Source: DASVCN01 sp040905665
Lineage (GTDB): Bacteria; Deinococcota; Deinococci; Deinococcales; Trueperaceae
Length of the DNA: 64,000 bases
Assembly: GCA_040905665.1 (NCBI GenBank)
Contig: JBBDRD010000035.1
Location: 1-64,000 of the forward strand
Direction: 5' to 3'
Under the pieces are notes generated by a model that ran no database searches, was not told where the DNA came from, and was given only the letters and a program-made list of their open reading frames with translations. The stretch's first letter is position 1. The number at the start of each line of letters is the position of its first letter. The position numbers and the translations under genes are program-made. Shown here piece after piece: positions 50,147 through 59,433 of this stretch.

Positions 50147-53100
50147 ATGAACCGCGTAGCGTCCAATGGGGTTGCGGAACAATCCACGCAAGCAGTTTTG
50201 CTAAAGGTTCTCGCCGCCATGAAGAAGGGTGACTTCTCGGCCAGGATGCCGGTCGACTTGACGGGAATCGACGGGAAGATCGCCGATACGCTTAATGAGA
50301 TCATCGATATAAACGAGAAGGTCTCGCGTGAGCTTGCTCGCGTCAGTCGAGCCGTGGGAAAGGAGGGGAAGCTTTCCGAGCGCGTCTCGCTGGGTTCCAT
50401 GGACGGGGCCTGGGCCGGCAACGGCGAGTCGGTCAATGCCCTTATCTCCGACCTTGCCCAGCCCACCAATGAGATAGCGCGCGTAATCGGTGCCGTGGCA
50501 AAGGGTGATCTGGAGCAGCGGATGATCCTTGAAATCGACGGACGTCCGATTCGAGGCGAGTTCCTTCGTACCGGCAAGCTGGTCAACAAGATGGTGGATC
50601 AGCTCGGCTCCTTTGCGTCGGAAGTGACCCGCGTAGCGCGTGAGGTGGGTACCGAAGGGAAGCTGGGTGGCAAGGCCGAGGTCAAGGGCGTGGCAGGTAC
50701 CTGGAAGGATCTGACCGACAACGTCAACTCGATGGCGGGCAATCTCACGGTGCAGCTGCGGGACGTGTCGAAGGTAGCAACGGCGATTGCGCGGGGCGAC
50801 CTGAGCCAGAAGATTACCGTCGACGTGAAGGGCGAGATCCTGCAGATCAAGGACACCATCAATACGATGGTGGATCAGCTCAGCTCCTTCGCGTCGGAGG
50901 TTACGCGGGTAGCGCGCGAGGTGGGTACCGAAGGGAAGCTAGGCGGCCAGGCCGATGTTCAGGGTGTGGCGGGTACTTGGAAGGATTTGACTGATAACGT
51001 CAATTCGATGGCGGATAACCTCACCGGTCAGGTGAGGAATATTGCAGAGGTCACGACAGCGGTTGCGACCGGTGATTTGTCGAAGAAGATCACGGTGGAC
51101 GTGAAGGGTGAGATCCTGGAGTTGAAGGACACCATCAATACGATGGTGGATCAGCTCAGCTCTTTCGCGTCTGAGGTCACCCGCGTGGCGCGTGATGTGG
51201 GTACCGAAGGGAAGCTGGGCGGCCAGGCACAGGTGAAGGGTGTGGCCGGTACTTGGAAGGATCTTACCGACAACGTCAATTCGATGGCGGACAACCTCAC
51301 TGGTCAGGTGCGCAACATCGCCGAGGTCACCACGGCGGTTGCGACCGGTGATCTGTCGAAGAAGATCACCGTGGACGTGAAGGGTGAGATCCTGGAGTTG
51401 AAGGACACCATCAATACGATGGTGGATCAGCTCAGCTCTTTCGCGTCTGAGGTCACCCGCGTGGCGCGTGATGTGGGTACCGAAGGGAAGCTGGGCGGCC
51501 GGGCCGATGTTCAGGGGGTTGCCGGTACTTGGAAAGACTTGACCGACAACGTCAACTCGATGGCGGACAACCTCACTGGTCAGGTGCGCAACATCGCCGA
51601 GGTCACGACAGCAGTCGCGACCGGTGATCTGTCGAAGAAGATCACCGTGGACGTGAAGGGTGAGATTCTGGAGTTGAAGGACACCATCAATACGATGGTC
51701 GATCAGTTGAGTTCCTTCGCGTCGGAGGTTACCCGCGTGGCGCGTGATGTGGGTACCGAAGGGAAGCTGGGCGGACGGGCCGACGTTCAGGGGGTTGCCG
51801 GTACTTGGAAAGACTTGACCGACAACGTCAACTCGATGGCGGACAACCTCACCGGTCAGGTGCGCAACATCGCCGAGGTCACGACAGCAGTCGCGACCGG
51901 TGACTTGTCGAAGAAGATCACGGTCGACGTCAAGGGTGAAATTCTGGAGCTGAAGAACACTATCAACACGATGGTGGATCAGCTCAGTTCCTTCGCGTCG
52001 GAGGTTACGCGGGTTGCCCGTGACGTGGGTACCGAAGGGAAACTTGGCGGCAAGGCCGACGTTCAGGGCGTGGCCGGTACTTGGAAGGACTTGACCGACA
52101 ACGTCAATTCGATGGCGGGCAATCTCACAGTGCAGCTGCGGGACGTGTCGAAGGTTGCGACGGCGATTGCGCGGGGCGACCTTAGCCAGAAAATTACCGT
52201 CGACGCTCGAGGCGAAATCCTGCAGATCAAGGACACCATCAATACGATGGTGGATCAGCTCAGCTCCTTCGCCTCTGAGGTCACACGGGTTGCCCGTGAG
52301 GTAGGTACCGACGGAAAGCTGGGCGGCCGGGCCGATGTTCAGGGTGTCGCCGGTACCTGGAAGGACTTGACCGACAACGTCAACTCGATGGCGGACAACC
52401 TCACCGGTCAGGTGCGCAACATCGCACAGGTGACCACCGCAGTTGCCAACGGGAACCTTTCGAAAAAGATCACGGTCGACGTGAAGGGGGAGATCCTCGA
52501 ACTAAAGGACACCATAAACACGATGGTCGATCAGCTCAGCTCCTTCGCCTCCGAGGTAACCCGCGTGGCCCGCGAGGTGGGTACGGAAGGCAAGCTGGGC
52601 GGCCAGGCCCAGGTCCAGGGCGTCGCCGGCACCTGGAAGGATCTCACCGACAACGTGAACCTGATGGCCTCGAACCTCACCGGACAGGTGCGAGGGATAG
52701 CGCGCGTCGTGACGGCCGTTGCCAACGGCGACCTGAAGAAGAAACTCACCGTCGAGGCGATGGGCGAGGTCGGGGCCCTGGCCGACACGATCAACAACAT
52801 GATCGACACCCTGGCCACCTTCGCCGATCAGGTGACCGGCGTGGCTCGCGACGTGGGTGTGGAGGGCAGGCTGGGTGGCCAGGCCAGCGTGCCCGGTGCG
52901 TCCGGCACCTGGAAGGATCTCACCGACAACGTCAACCAGCTCGCTGCCAACCTCACCACGCAGGTGAGGGCGATCGCCGACGTCGCCACTGCCGTTACCA
53001 AGGGTGATCTCACCCGGTCCATCGGAGTTGCCGCGGAGGGCGAGGTCGCGGTCCTCAAGGACACGATCAACGAGATGATCCGCAACCTCAAGGACACTAC

Positions 53101-54565
53101 CGACAAGAGCACCGAGCAGGATTGGCTAAAGACCAACCTGGCGAAGTTCACCCGGATGCTTCAGGGGCAGCGCGGGATGTTGACGGTCTGCAGGCTCATC
53201 CTCACCGAGCTTGCGCCGCTGGTGAACGCCCAGCACGGTGTCTTCTACATCAAGGAGGAGGTCGACGGGGAGCCGGTTCTCACCATGAAGGCGAGTTACG
53301 CCTATCAGGACCGTAAACGGCTGGCAAAGCAGTTCCAACTGGGAGAGGGCCTGGTGGGCGAGTGCGCGCGCGAGCAGGAGAGAATTCTTCTCACCAGGGT
53401 ACCGAGTGACTACGTCCAGATCAGTTCCGGACTGGGTGAAGCTTCGCCACTAAACATCGTGGTGCTGCCCGTAATGTTCGAGTCTGAGACAAAGGCTGTC
53501 GTCGAGCTGGCGTCATTCGAGCGCTTCAGTCCCACGCATCTTGCCTTCCTCGAACAGCTTACCGAAAGCATAGGGATCGTCCTGAACACGATCGAAGCGA
53601 ACTCGCGCACCGAGTCGCTGTTGCAGCAGTCGCAAACCATGGCCCAGGAGCTGCAGGATCAGCAAGAGGAGCTGCAGCAAACCAATGCCGAACTCGAGGA
53701 GAAGGCGCGGCTTCTGGCCGAACAGAAAACCGAGGTTGAGCAGAAGAACAGCGAAGTAGAGATCGCCCGGCTGTCGCTGGAGGAGAAAGCCGAACAGCTG
53801 TCGCTCCGCACCGCCGATCTGCTCGCCCTCAACAGCGAGTTGGAGAGCTTCAGTTACTCGGTTTCACACGATTTGCGCACGCCGCTCCGCGGCCTCACCG
53901 GATATACTCACATTCTGCTCGAGGAGTACTGCGACAAACTCGACGACAAGGGTCGCCAATACGTCGAGCGGGTGGGCGCGGCTGCCGAACGAATGGCTGA
54001 TCTCATCGACGCTTTGCTCACTCTCGCGCAGGTGGCTCGAGGCGAGCTCAGAAGCGGTCCCGTCAATCTGAGCGGTATCGCCCGCCAGGTCCAACTGGAA
54101 CTCAGTGACCGGGACCCGCACCGCGACGTAACGGTGCAAATAACCAAAGACATCGTCGTTTTGGGAGATGAGGAGCTCCTGCGGCTGGTGCTGGAGAACC
54201 TTCTGAGCAATGCCTGGAAGTTTACGAGCTCTCGGGACGGGGCGCAGGTGGTCTTCGGTGTCAAGCGAACGGCCGAACAGGACATTTACTTCGTGCAGGA
54301 TAACGGTGCCGGTTTTGATTTCCAATACGCCGAGAAGCTGTTCGTGCCGTTTCAGCGTCTTCATTCTCCGGGAGAGTTCGTGGGCACCGGGATAGGGCTG
54401 GCGACCGTGCAGCGAATAATCCAGCGGCACGGCGGCAAGGTATGGGCCGAGGGCGACGTGGGCAAGGGAGCGACCTTCTACTTCACGCTTGCCAAGGAGG
54501 AGTTGAGCGGCCGGCCCTCCGACGAAGCACTGCCCGCGCCCAGCCCCGGCAAAGCCTTGGGGTAG
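50147..54565 (+). CDS. Soluble poly-HAMP hybrid-type sensor histidine kinase
   Basis: A 1472-residue protein with no membrane segment or signal peptide. Residues 52-976 are ten tandem HAMP units, nine of them exactly 92 residues (phase marked by MVDQL at 149, 241, 333, ... 793, then MIDTL 885 and MIRNL 977). A GAF domain (about 1010-1155) and a Gln/Glu coiled coil (about 1160-1230) follow. The kinase core has SVSHDLRTPLRG with phospho-acceptor His1241, N-box ENLLSNAWKFT, DNGAGFD and GTGIGLA. The array resembles fungal group III kinases of osmosensing and some large bacterial kinases. No receiver domain and no neighbouring response regulator are present, so the partner is unknown. Confidence 0.93.
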   Translation: MNRVASNGVAEQSTQAVLLKVLAAMKKGDFSARMPVDLTGIDGKIADTLNEIIDINEKVSRELARVSRAVGKEGKLSERVSLGSMDGAWAGNGESVNALISDLAQPTNEIARVIGAVAKGDLEQRMILEIDGRPIRGEFLRTGKLVNKMVDQLGSFASEVTRVAREVGTEGKLGGKAEVKGVAGTWKDLTDNVNSMAGNLTVQLRDVSKVATAIARGDLSQKITVDVKGEILQIKDTINTMVDQLSSFASEVTRVAREVGTEGKLGGQADVQGVAGTWKDLTDNVNSMADNLTGQVRNIAEVTTAVATGDLSKKITVDVKGEILELKDTINTMVDQLSSFASEVTRVARDVGTEGKLGGQAQVKGVAGTWKDLTDNVNSMADNLTGQVRNIAEVTTAVATGDLSKKITVDVKGEILELKDTINTMVDQLSSFASEVTRVARDVGTEGKLGGRADVQGVAGTWKDLTDNVNSMADNLTGQVRNIAEVTTAVATGDLSKKITVDVKGEILELKDTINTMVDQLSSFASEVTRVARDVGTEGKLGGRADVQGVAGTWKDLTDNVNSMADNLTGQVRNIAEVTTAVATGDLSKKITVDVKGEILELKNTINTMVDQLSSFASEVTRVARDVGTEGKLGGKADVQGVAGTWKDLTDNVNSMAGNLTVQLRDVSKVATAIARGDLSQKITVDARGEILQIKDTINTMVDQLSSFASEVTRVAREVGTDGKLGGRADVQGVAGTWKDLTDNVNSMADNLTGQVRNIAQVTTAVANGNLSKKITVDVKGEILELKDTINTMVDQLSSFASEVTRVAREVGTEGKLGGQAQVQGVAGTWKDLTDNVNLMASNLTGQVRGIARVVTAVANGDLKKKLTVEAMGEVGALADTINNMIDTLATFADQVTGVARDVGVEGRLGGQASVPGASGTWKDLTDNVNQLAANLTTQVRAIADVATAVTKGDLTRSIGVAAEGEVAVLKDTINEMIRNLKDTTDKSTEQDWLKTNLAKFTRMLQGQRGMLTVCRLILTELAPLVNAQHGVFYIKEEVDGEPVLTMKASYAYQDRKRLAKQFQLGEGLVGECAREQERILLTRVPSDYVQISSGLGEASPLNIVVLPVMFESETKAVVELASFERFSPTHLAFLEQLTESIGIVLNTIEANSRTESLLQQSQTMAQELQDQQEELQQTNAELEEKARLLAEQKTEVEQKNSEVEIARLSLEEKAEQLSLRTADLLALNSELESFSYSVSHDLRTPLRGLTGYTHILLEEYCDKLDDKGRQYVERVGAAAERMADLIDALLTLAQVARGELRSGPVNLSGIARQVQLELSDRDPHRDVTVQITKDIVVLGDEELLRLVLENLLSNAWKFTSSRDGAQVVFGVKRTAEQDIYFVQDNGAGFDFQYAEKLFVPFQRLHSPGEFVGTGIGLATVQRIIQRHGGKVWAEGDVGKGATFYFTLAKEELSGRPSDEALPAPSPGKALG
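50591..53074 (+). repeat. Nine 276-bp direct repeats encoding 92-residue HAMP units
   Basis: Units start at 50591 and recur every 276 bases to 53074. Copies 2-5 are nearly identical at DNA level over long runs. Copies 1 and 6 share a different second half (VQLRDVSKVATAIARGDLSQ), a five-unit (1380-bp) higher-order period. The last two copies are the most diverged. Confidence 0.95.
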
Positions 54566-54569
54566 CTGC

Positions 54570-56129
54570 TTAAAACCTCTCGGTGACAGTCTTGGCCAGC
54601 ATGAACAGTCGCAGATAATCCGGTCCGCCGGCCTTGGCGTTATCACCTGACATCTTGAAGCCACCGAAGGGCTGGACGCCCACTAGCGCGCCGGTGATCT
54701 TACGGTTGAAGTAGATGTTGCCGGCTTCCAACTCGCGCCGGGCACGCTCGAGCCGAGCCCGACTGCGGCTGCAAACGCCGGCAGTGAGCGCATAATCTAG
54801 ACTATTGGCGATGCTCAACGCGTGGTCGAAGTCGCGGGCGCGAACGATCGATACCACCGGTCCGAAGATCTCCTCGCAGGCGATGGTGGCTTCGGGTGGT
54901 ACATCGGCAAATACGGTTGGCTCGATGTACCAACCATTGCCTGCCCCTTCCGCCTTGCCGCCCCCGGCCACCAGGCGGCCCTCGCTCCCACCTTTCTCGA
55001 TGTAGTCGAGAATCTTGCGGTACTGCCTCTCGTTGATGACCGCGGTGACGTCGAAGTTCTCCTCGGCCGGACCCACCGAAAGCTGCTTGGTTCCCGCCAC
55101 GACCCGCTCCACCATCTCGTCGTACACCTCATCGACGACGATAAGGCGACTCATGGCGGAGCACTTCTGCCCTTGGAAGTCGAATCCCGAGGCAACAGCT
55201 GCTTGGGCGGCCAGCTCGAGATCGGCCGTTTCGTCGACGATCAGAGCGTCCTTGCCGCCCATCTCGGCGAAGACCTTCTTGATGTACCTCTGGCCAGGCT
55301 GCATCTTTATCGCCCGCTCGTGGATACGCAGTCCCGTACCCAGCGATCCGGTGAAGTTGATGAAGCGCGTCGACGCGTGGTCGACCAGCTGGTCACCCAG
55401 ATCGGCGTCGTCACCCGTAAGCAGGTTGATCACACCGGGCGGAAAACCGGCCTCCTCGACGCATTCCATAAACTTCTGAGCGATGATGGGCGTGTTCGGC
55501 GATGGTTTCACGATCACGGTGTTACCAACCACCACCGGGCCAATCGTTGTCCCCACCAGGATCGCCAACAGGAAGTTCCAGGGCGGGATCACGACGCCCA
55601 CGCCCATCGGAATGAGAAAGGTAGTGTTCTCTTCACCCGGATAGTCGTAGGTGCGCAGCGGCCGCGCCAAACGCAGCGCCTCGCGGGCGTAGTACTCGCA
55701 AAAGTCTATCCCCTCGGCAACGTCACCATCGGCCTCGCTATAGTTCTTGCCGGCTTCGAAGGTTTCCCAGGCGCACAGCTCGGCCTTCCGGCGGCGCATG
55801 ACGGCCGCGAGTTTGATGAGACAACGGGCGCGGTGCTCCATGGGCAGCCGTGACCAGGATTCGAACGCGTCCGTCGCTGCGGCCATGGCGCGCTCGATTT
55901 CGGGTTCACGTGCCTTCGCACTCCGGCCCACGATCCGCTCGATGTTGCACGGGTCCGAGGATTCCAGATAATCCCCGGTAGTCACCTGCTCACCGCCGAT
56001 AATGAGCGGATAGTCGCGACCCAACTGGTGGCGGACGGCTTCGAGAGTCGTGCGGTACGCCTCCACCGCGCCTGCACGATTGAAGTCGGTAAAAGCTTCG
56101 TTGCGATATGGCTCGAAGATCTCTATCAT
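54570..56129 (-). CDS. rocA: 1-pyrroline-5-carboxylate dehydrogenase
   Basis: The second enzyme of proline catabolism, oxidising P5C/glutamate semialdehyde to glutamate with NAD. At 519 residues it is a stand-alone enzyme rather than part of a PutA fusion. PWNFLLAILVGTT lies in the NAD-binding region, FAEMGGKDALIVD holds the catalytic Glu, DFQGQKCSAMSRL the catalytic Cys, and EEIFGPVVSIVRA follows. It lies 73 bases downstream of the proline dehydrogenase gene on the same strand, and the pair presumably forms an operon. Confidence 0.96.
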   Translation of the reverse strand: MIEIFEPYRNEAFTDFNRAGAVEAYRTTLEAVRHQLGRDYPLIIGGEQVTTGDYLESSDPCNIERIVGRSAKAREPEIERAMAAATDAFESWSRLPMEHRARCLIKLAAVMRRRKAELCAWETFEAGKNYSEADGDVAEGIDFCEYYAREALRLARPLRTYDYPGEENTTFLIPMGVGVVIPPWNFLLAILVGTTIGPVVVGNTVIVKPSPNTPIIAQKFMECVEEAGFPPGVINLLTGDDADLGDQLVDHASTRFINFTGSLGTGLRIHERAIKMQPGQRYIKKVFAEMGGKDALIVDETADLELAAQAAVASGFDFQGQKCSAMSRLIVVDEVYDEMVERVVAGTKQLSVGPAEENFDVTAVINERQYRKILDYIEKGGSEGRLVAGGGKAEGAGNGWYIEPTVFADVPPEATIACEEIFGPVVSIVRARDFDHALSIANSLDYALTAGVCSRSRARLERARRELEAGNIYFNRKITGALVGVQPFGGFKMSGDNAKAGGPDYLRLFMLAKTVTERF

Positions 56130-56202
56130 CTTTCCTCCTCCACTCCCTCCGCTGCTCTTGATCGTCCATGCTATCGCCGGGGTACCCGCTGACGGCGAAC
56201 GG

Positions 56203-57129
56203 TCAGCCGAACAAACCCTTCACGACGAACATCAGGTTTGCCGGCCGTTCCGCCAAGCGCCGGCTGAAGTAGCCGTACCAGTCACTGCCGAAAGGTACAT
56301 ACACCCTTACCGGATGCTTGGCCTCCCGCAAGTACCGTTGCAACGCCGGCTTCACCCCGTAGAGCATCTGGTACTCGTACCTTCCTCGCTTTAGGCCCGA
56401 TTCCTTCAGATAGGCCGCAGCCTCCCGAAGGATTCGCTCATCGTGGGTGGCGATGTTGGCCTTTCCGCCCCCGTCCAGCAAGCGGTAGATCAGTTTCCTG
56501 AACTGGCTGTCGACCACGGCCTTATCCTGGAACGCTATGTGAGCGGGCTCACGGTAAGCACCCTTCACGATTCGCAACACCGGCCGCGGCTCCAGTTCGA
56601 GAAGGGCTTCGAGGTCCGTCTCGCTTCGCTTGAGGTAGCTCTGCAGCACTGTGCTGACGTTCTCGAACCCCTCCTCGTGAAGAGTACGGTAGAGCCGCAA
56701 TGTCCCGTCGGCAAATGAGTGGCTTTCCATGTCGAGGCAGATATGGGTGCCGGCGAACTGCGCCTGTTCGGCAATCCGGCGGGCATTTTCCAGCGCCAAT
56801 TCGAAGTCCAGGCCCAGGCCAAGCTGGCTTGGCTTCACGCTCATCGCCGGATCGCTTACCGCTTTAGAGAGTCGGTTCACGGCCGTCACGATCTCGTCAC
56901 CGGCCGCTTGGGCGCCCCGGGCGTCATCGACGAACTCTCCCAGAAGGTCGAGGATCACCAGCATTCCAGACTCCTCGATGGCGGCGGCCGCCGTTACCGC
57001 CTCCTCGAGCGAGGAGCCGGCAACGAAGCGTCCCACGCCGAGCTGCATACCCCGCTTTTTGAGAAAGCCCTCCACCGGCTTGGCGCCGGCCAGTCCCAGG
57101 AGCGACCTTCGGTAGATCGTTTGAAACAC
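56203..57129 (-). CDS. putB: Proline dehydrogenase
   Basis: A 308-residue FAD enzyme oxidising proline to P5C, the same size as the Thermus monofunctional enzyme. GMLVILDLLGEFV begins the beta/alpha barrel, LRIVKGAYREPAHIAF and the C-terminal YVPFGSDWYGYFSRRLAERP form the FAD and substrate-binding signature with the two Arg residues. The start is GTG with GAGGTG upstream. Electrons likely pass to the membrane quinone pool. Confidence 0.95.
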   Translation of the reverse strand: MFQTIYRRSLLGLAGAKPVEGFLKKRGMQLGVGRFVAGSSLEEAVTAAAAIEESGMLVILDLLGEFVDDARGAQAAGDEIVTAVNRLSKAVSDPAMSVKPSQLGLGLDFELALENARRIAEQAQFAGTHICLDMESHSFADGTLRLYRTLHEEGFENVSTVLQSYLKRSETDLEALLELEPRPVLRIVKGAYREPAHIAFQDKAVVDSQFRKLIYRLLDGGGKANIATHDERILREAAAYLKESGLKRGRYEYQMLYGVKPALQRYLREAKHPVRVYVPFGSDWYGYFSRRLAERPANLMFVVKGLFG

Positions 57130-57325
57130 CAGTCGTCACCTCACGCTTGCCGTAGCGCCCACGGCTTTTCGCCGGTGGCGCTATAGTTCGTTCGTCAACA
57201 GTCTACCGAATGGGATTCCTCACGCTGCCCGCCGGGACGTGAAAGCGGCTGCTGGTGAGTAAAACTTCGAACAACCGTGCCGTAGGCACAGTTGCTACCC
57301 TTGGGGCGTTAAGGGGGAAGCGGAC

Positions 57326-57466
57326 ATGGGGTATTGGGAGAAATCGATGCGGTCACTACGCGAGCGCCACCTGCACAGCATATACATCGTCTTCAAGCCG
57401 TTGCGGGCTCGAACAGCGGCCGTGTTTATAGCGTTAGAGACTCGTACACCGGCCGGGATGCCGTAA
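57326..57466 (+). CDS. Possible small basic protein upstream of the histidine phosphatase
   Basis: A 46-codon frame (MGYWEKSMRSLRERH..., ending TPAGMP) with a good AAGGGGGAAG seven bases before its ATG. Its TAA lies immediately before the ATG of the next gene (TAAATG), an arrangement that suggests coupled translation. Rich in Arg with a hydrophobic centre (IYIVFKPL, AAVFIAL). No homologue is recognised. The 57130-57325 stretch otherwise holds only a small GTGCC/GGCAC hairpin. Confidence 0.45.
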   Translation: MGYWEKSMRSLRERHLHSIYIVFKPLRARTAAVFIALETRTPAGMP

Positions 57467-58042
57467 ATGAACCTGTTTTTCGTTCGTCATGGGGAGACCG
57501 ACTACGGCCAGGTCGAGTCGCGTGGCGTCAAGGGTTGGGCAACATCCTTCGCGCCCCTCACACCCTTGGGCCGCTTGCAGATCGACACGATAGCCCGGGA
57601 TTACCGACTACAAGAGACACAGGGTATCGTCTGCTCCTCCTATGCACGGGCATTGGAATCGGCCGCGCGACTGAGTCGGGCACTCAACAAGCCTCTCTAC
57701 GTCGAGTATGACCTGCATGAGTGGCTCCCCCAGAAGGACTCTCTCGCCGATCTGGATCCTCGCCTGCTACACCGGGCTAACGAGCAGCTACGCAATCAGA
57801 TGCGAGGTGTGGGCACAGCAGGCGACGCGCCATGGGAGAGTCTCGAGGAGGTACGTAACCGCGTCTTGGGCGTGTTAAGGCGCTACCGACATATGCGTAG
57901 TCTGCTAGTAGTGACGCATGCTGTAGTTATCAGCGCCGTGGCCGGAATGGATAGACTCGTGGAGCACGCCGAAATCGTGCCCTTCGAGTTGGATCTCGAG
58001 GCGACTCATGCCGCTTCGCCTAGCCCCGTGCGGCAGTTGTAA
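57467..58042 (+). CDS. Histidine phosphatase superfamily protein
   Basis: A 191-residue enzyme of the phosphoglycerate-mutase-like class. MNLFFVRHGETDYG carries the catalytic RHG motif with His8, SSYARALESAARLSRAL the second Arg, DLHEWLP the acid and VVTHAVVISAV the second His. The family includes cofactor-dependent mutases, alpha-ribazole phosphatase and broad phosphatases, so the substrate is open. Its stop overlaps the following start (TAATG). Confidence 0.92.
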   Translation: MNLFFVRHGETDYGQVESRGVKGWATSFAPLTPLGRLQIDTIARDYRLQETQGIVCSSYARALESAARLSRALNKPLYVEYDLHEWLPQKDSLADLDPRLLHRANEQLRNQMRGVGTAGDAPWESLEEVRNRVLGVLRRYRHMRSLLVVTHAVVISAVAGMDRLVEHAEIVPFELDLEATHAASPSPVRQL

Positions 58043-58656
58043 TGACGGAGCGAGTACCGCATCCGACGGTACTTGAAGGAAGCCTCGTAAGGCTCGTACC
58101 GCTGGCGCCGGAGCACGTTGGCCCCCTCCTGCGAATTGCCAAGGCGTCGCCCGACGAGTATCGATACACCTCTACTCCAGTGACCGACGAGCAGGCGGAA
58201 AAGTACTTCGCGACGGCGTTCGCCGAACGAGAGTCGGGACATGCCTACGTGTTCGCAGCTTTTCACGTGCCGTCGGGCGAACTCATCGGCTCGAGTCGAT
58301 TCGCCGACATTCGTTGGCAGCACCGCAACTGCGAGCTGGGGTACACCTGGTTCCGTCCCGACACGCACCGCAGCGGTGTCAACGTGGAAAGCAAATTGCT
58401 TATGCTCGCGATGGCCTTCGAAACCCTGCGCTGGGTGCGGGTGCAAATCCACACCGACTCGCGGAACATTCGGTCACAGCGAGCGATCGAAGCGCTCGGG
58501 GCCGTACACGAAGGCGTCCTCAAGCGACACATGATCGTCAAGGACGGCTTCATCAGAGACACTATGGTCTATTCGGTAGTGGACCAGGATTGGCCGATGG
58601 TGCGTGAGCGCCTTATCGACCGGCTGCGTGCTCACGGTATAGAGCCGCCCGCGTAG
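58042..58656 (+). CDS. GNAT-family N-acetyltransferase (RimJ/RimL-like)
   Basis: A 204-residue acetyltransferase. The N-terminus (VRLVPLAPEHVGPLLRIAKASPDEYRYT) and the acetyl-CoA site region (ELGYTWFRPDTHRSGVNVESKLLMLAMAFETLRWVRVQIHTDSRNIRSQRAIEALGA) are typical of the RimJ/RimL subgroup. It may acetylate ribosomal proteins, small molecules or drugs; the sequence does not decide. Coupled to the histidine phosphatase gene by a one-base overlap. Confidence 0.92.
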   Translation: MTERVPHPTVLEGSLVRLVPLAPEHVGPLLRIAKASPDEYRYTSTPVTDEQAEKYFATAFAERESGHAYVFAAFHVPSGELIGSSRFADIRWQHRNCELGYTWFRPDTHRSGVNVESKLLMLAMAFETLRWVRVQIHTDSRNIRSQRAIEALGAVHEGVLKRHMIVKDGFIRDTMVYSVVDQDWPMVRERLIDRLRAHGIEPPA

Positions 58657-58667
58657 CCAGGGCAGCC

Positions 58668-59360
58668 TCAGCGAATTCCGTGGAGGATCTCTTCGAGTCC
58701 CTGGGGATCGGTAATGATGATCTCCTTGGGGCGGGTCGAAATGACCTTCTCGCCCTCGAGCGACTTGAGTGCGCGCGTGACGGTTTCACGGCTGGTGCCC
58801 GCCAGATTGGCGAGCTCCTGATGGGTCAGGCGAACGAGGGCTTTGCCGCCCTCCGCAAGATCGATGACTCCGGCGCGATAGAGGCGCAAGAGCACATACG
58901 AAACGCGTCCCTGGGCGTCTTTGTAAGAAAGAATCTGCGCCTCGTCGTCCATGCCGCGCAGGCGCCGCGCCAACGTCGCGGTGAGATTGAGGCTAATCGA
59001 CGGATACTGCTCCATCAGCTTACGAAAGTCGTCGTTGAAGAGTAGATAAGCCTCGACGCTACTTAGCGTCATCACCGTGGCGCTTCGTGACGACTCCCCC
59101 AGCAGTGCCATTTCACCGAAGAACTCCGGCGGTTGCAGTATCGCCAACGTTTTTTCGTGCCCGCCGAGATCGATCTTCGATAGCTTGACGAGGCCCGTGG
59201 AAAGCACGTAGAGTGCTTCGCCTACGTCACCCTCCTGGAACACAGTAGTTTGTGAATCGTAGGTCCGGCGCTGCATCGCACCGGCCGCAATTTCCAGAGC
59301 CCGCTCAGGAGCATTAGCGAAGAGCGGAACGCTTTTCAGAAAGTCTTTGATGTCGACCAT
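58668..59360 (-). CDS. CRP/FNR-family transcriptional regulator
   Basis: A 230-residue regulator from the ATG at 59360. The cyclic-nucleotide-binding beta-roll spans about 10-125, with GEALYVLSTGLVKLSKI and the phosphate-binding cassette FFGEMALLGESSRSATV, whose Glu/Arg/Ser pattern fits cAMP-type ligand binding. The C-terminal winged helix has LTHQELANLAGTSRETVTRALKSLE. No N-terminal cysteine cluster of FNR type is seen. Divergent from the LolD-like gene, with which it shares a 73-base promoter region. Confidence 0.94.
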   Translation of the reverse strand: MVDIKDFLKSVPLFANAPERALEIAAGAMQRRTYDSQTTVFQEGDVGEALYVLSTGLVKLSKIDLGGHEKTLAILQPPEFFGEMALLGESSRSATVMTLSSVEAYLLFNDDFRKLMEQYPSISLNLTATLARRLRGMDDEAQILSYKDAQGRVSYVLLRLYRAGVIDLAEGGKALVRLTHQELANLAGTSRETVTRALKSLEGEKVISTRPKEIIITDPQGLEEILHGIR

Positions 59361-59421
59361 ACACCCCACATGGAACCGAAATTCCTCAGAATTGGGCCAG
59401 AATAACATAGCCGTCCGGCGG

Positions 59422-59427
59422 TATAGT
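59422..59427 (+). promoter_or_regulatory. -10 box of a probable leaderless promoter
   Basis: TATAGT ends six bases before the ATG at 59434. This decides the start: a longer frame from 59347 would place the promoter inside the coding region. Confidence 0.6.
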
Positions 59428-59433
59428 ACCCGC

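Noticed and set aside
50591..53074. Mobile or composite repeat element
   Set aside because: The 276-bp repeats stay in one frame and encode HAMP domains of a single kinase; they are coding repeats.
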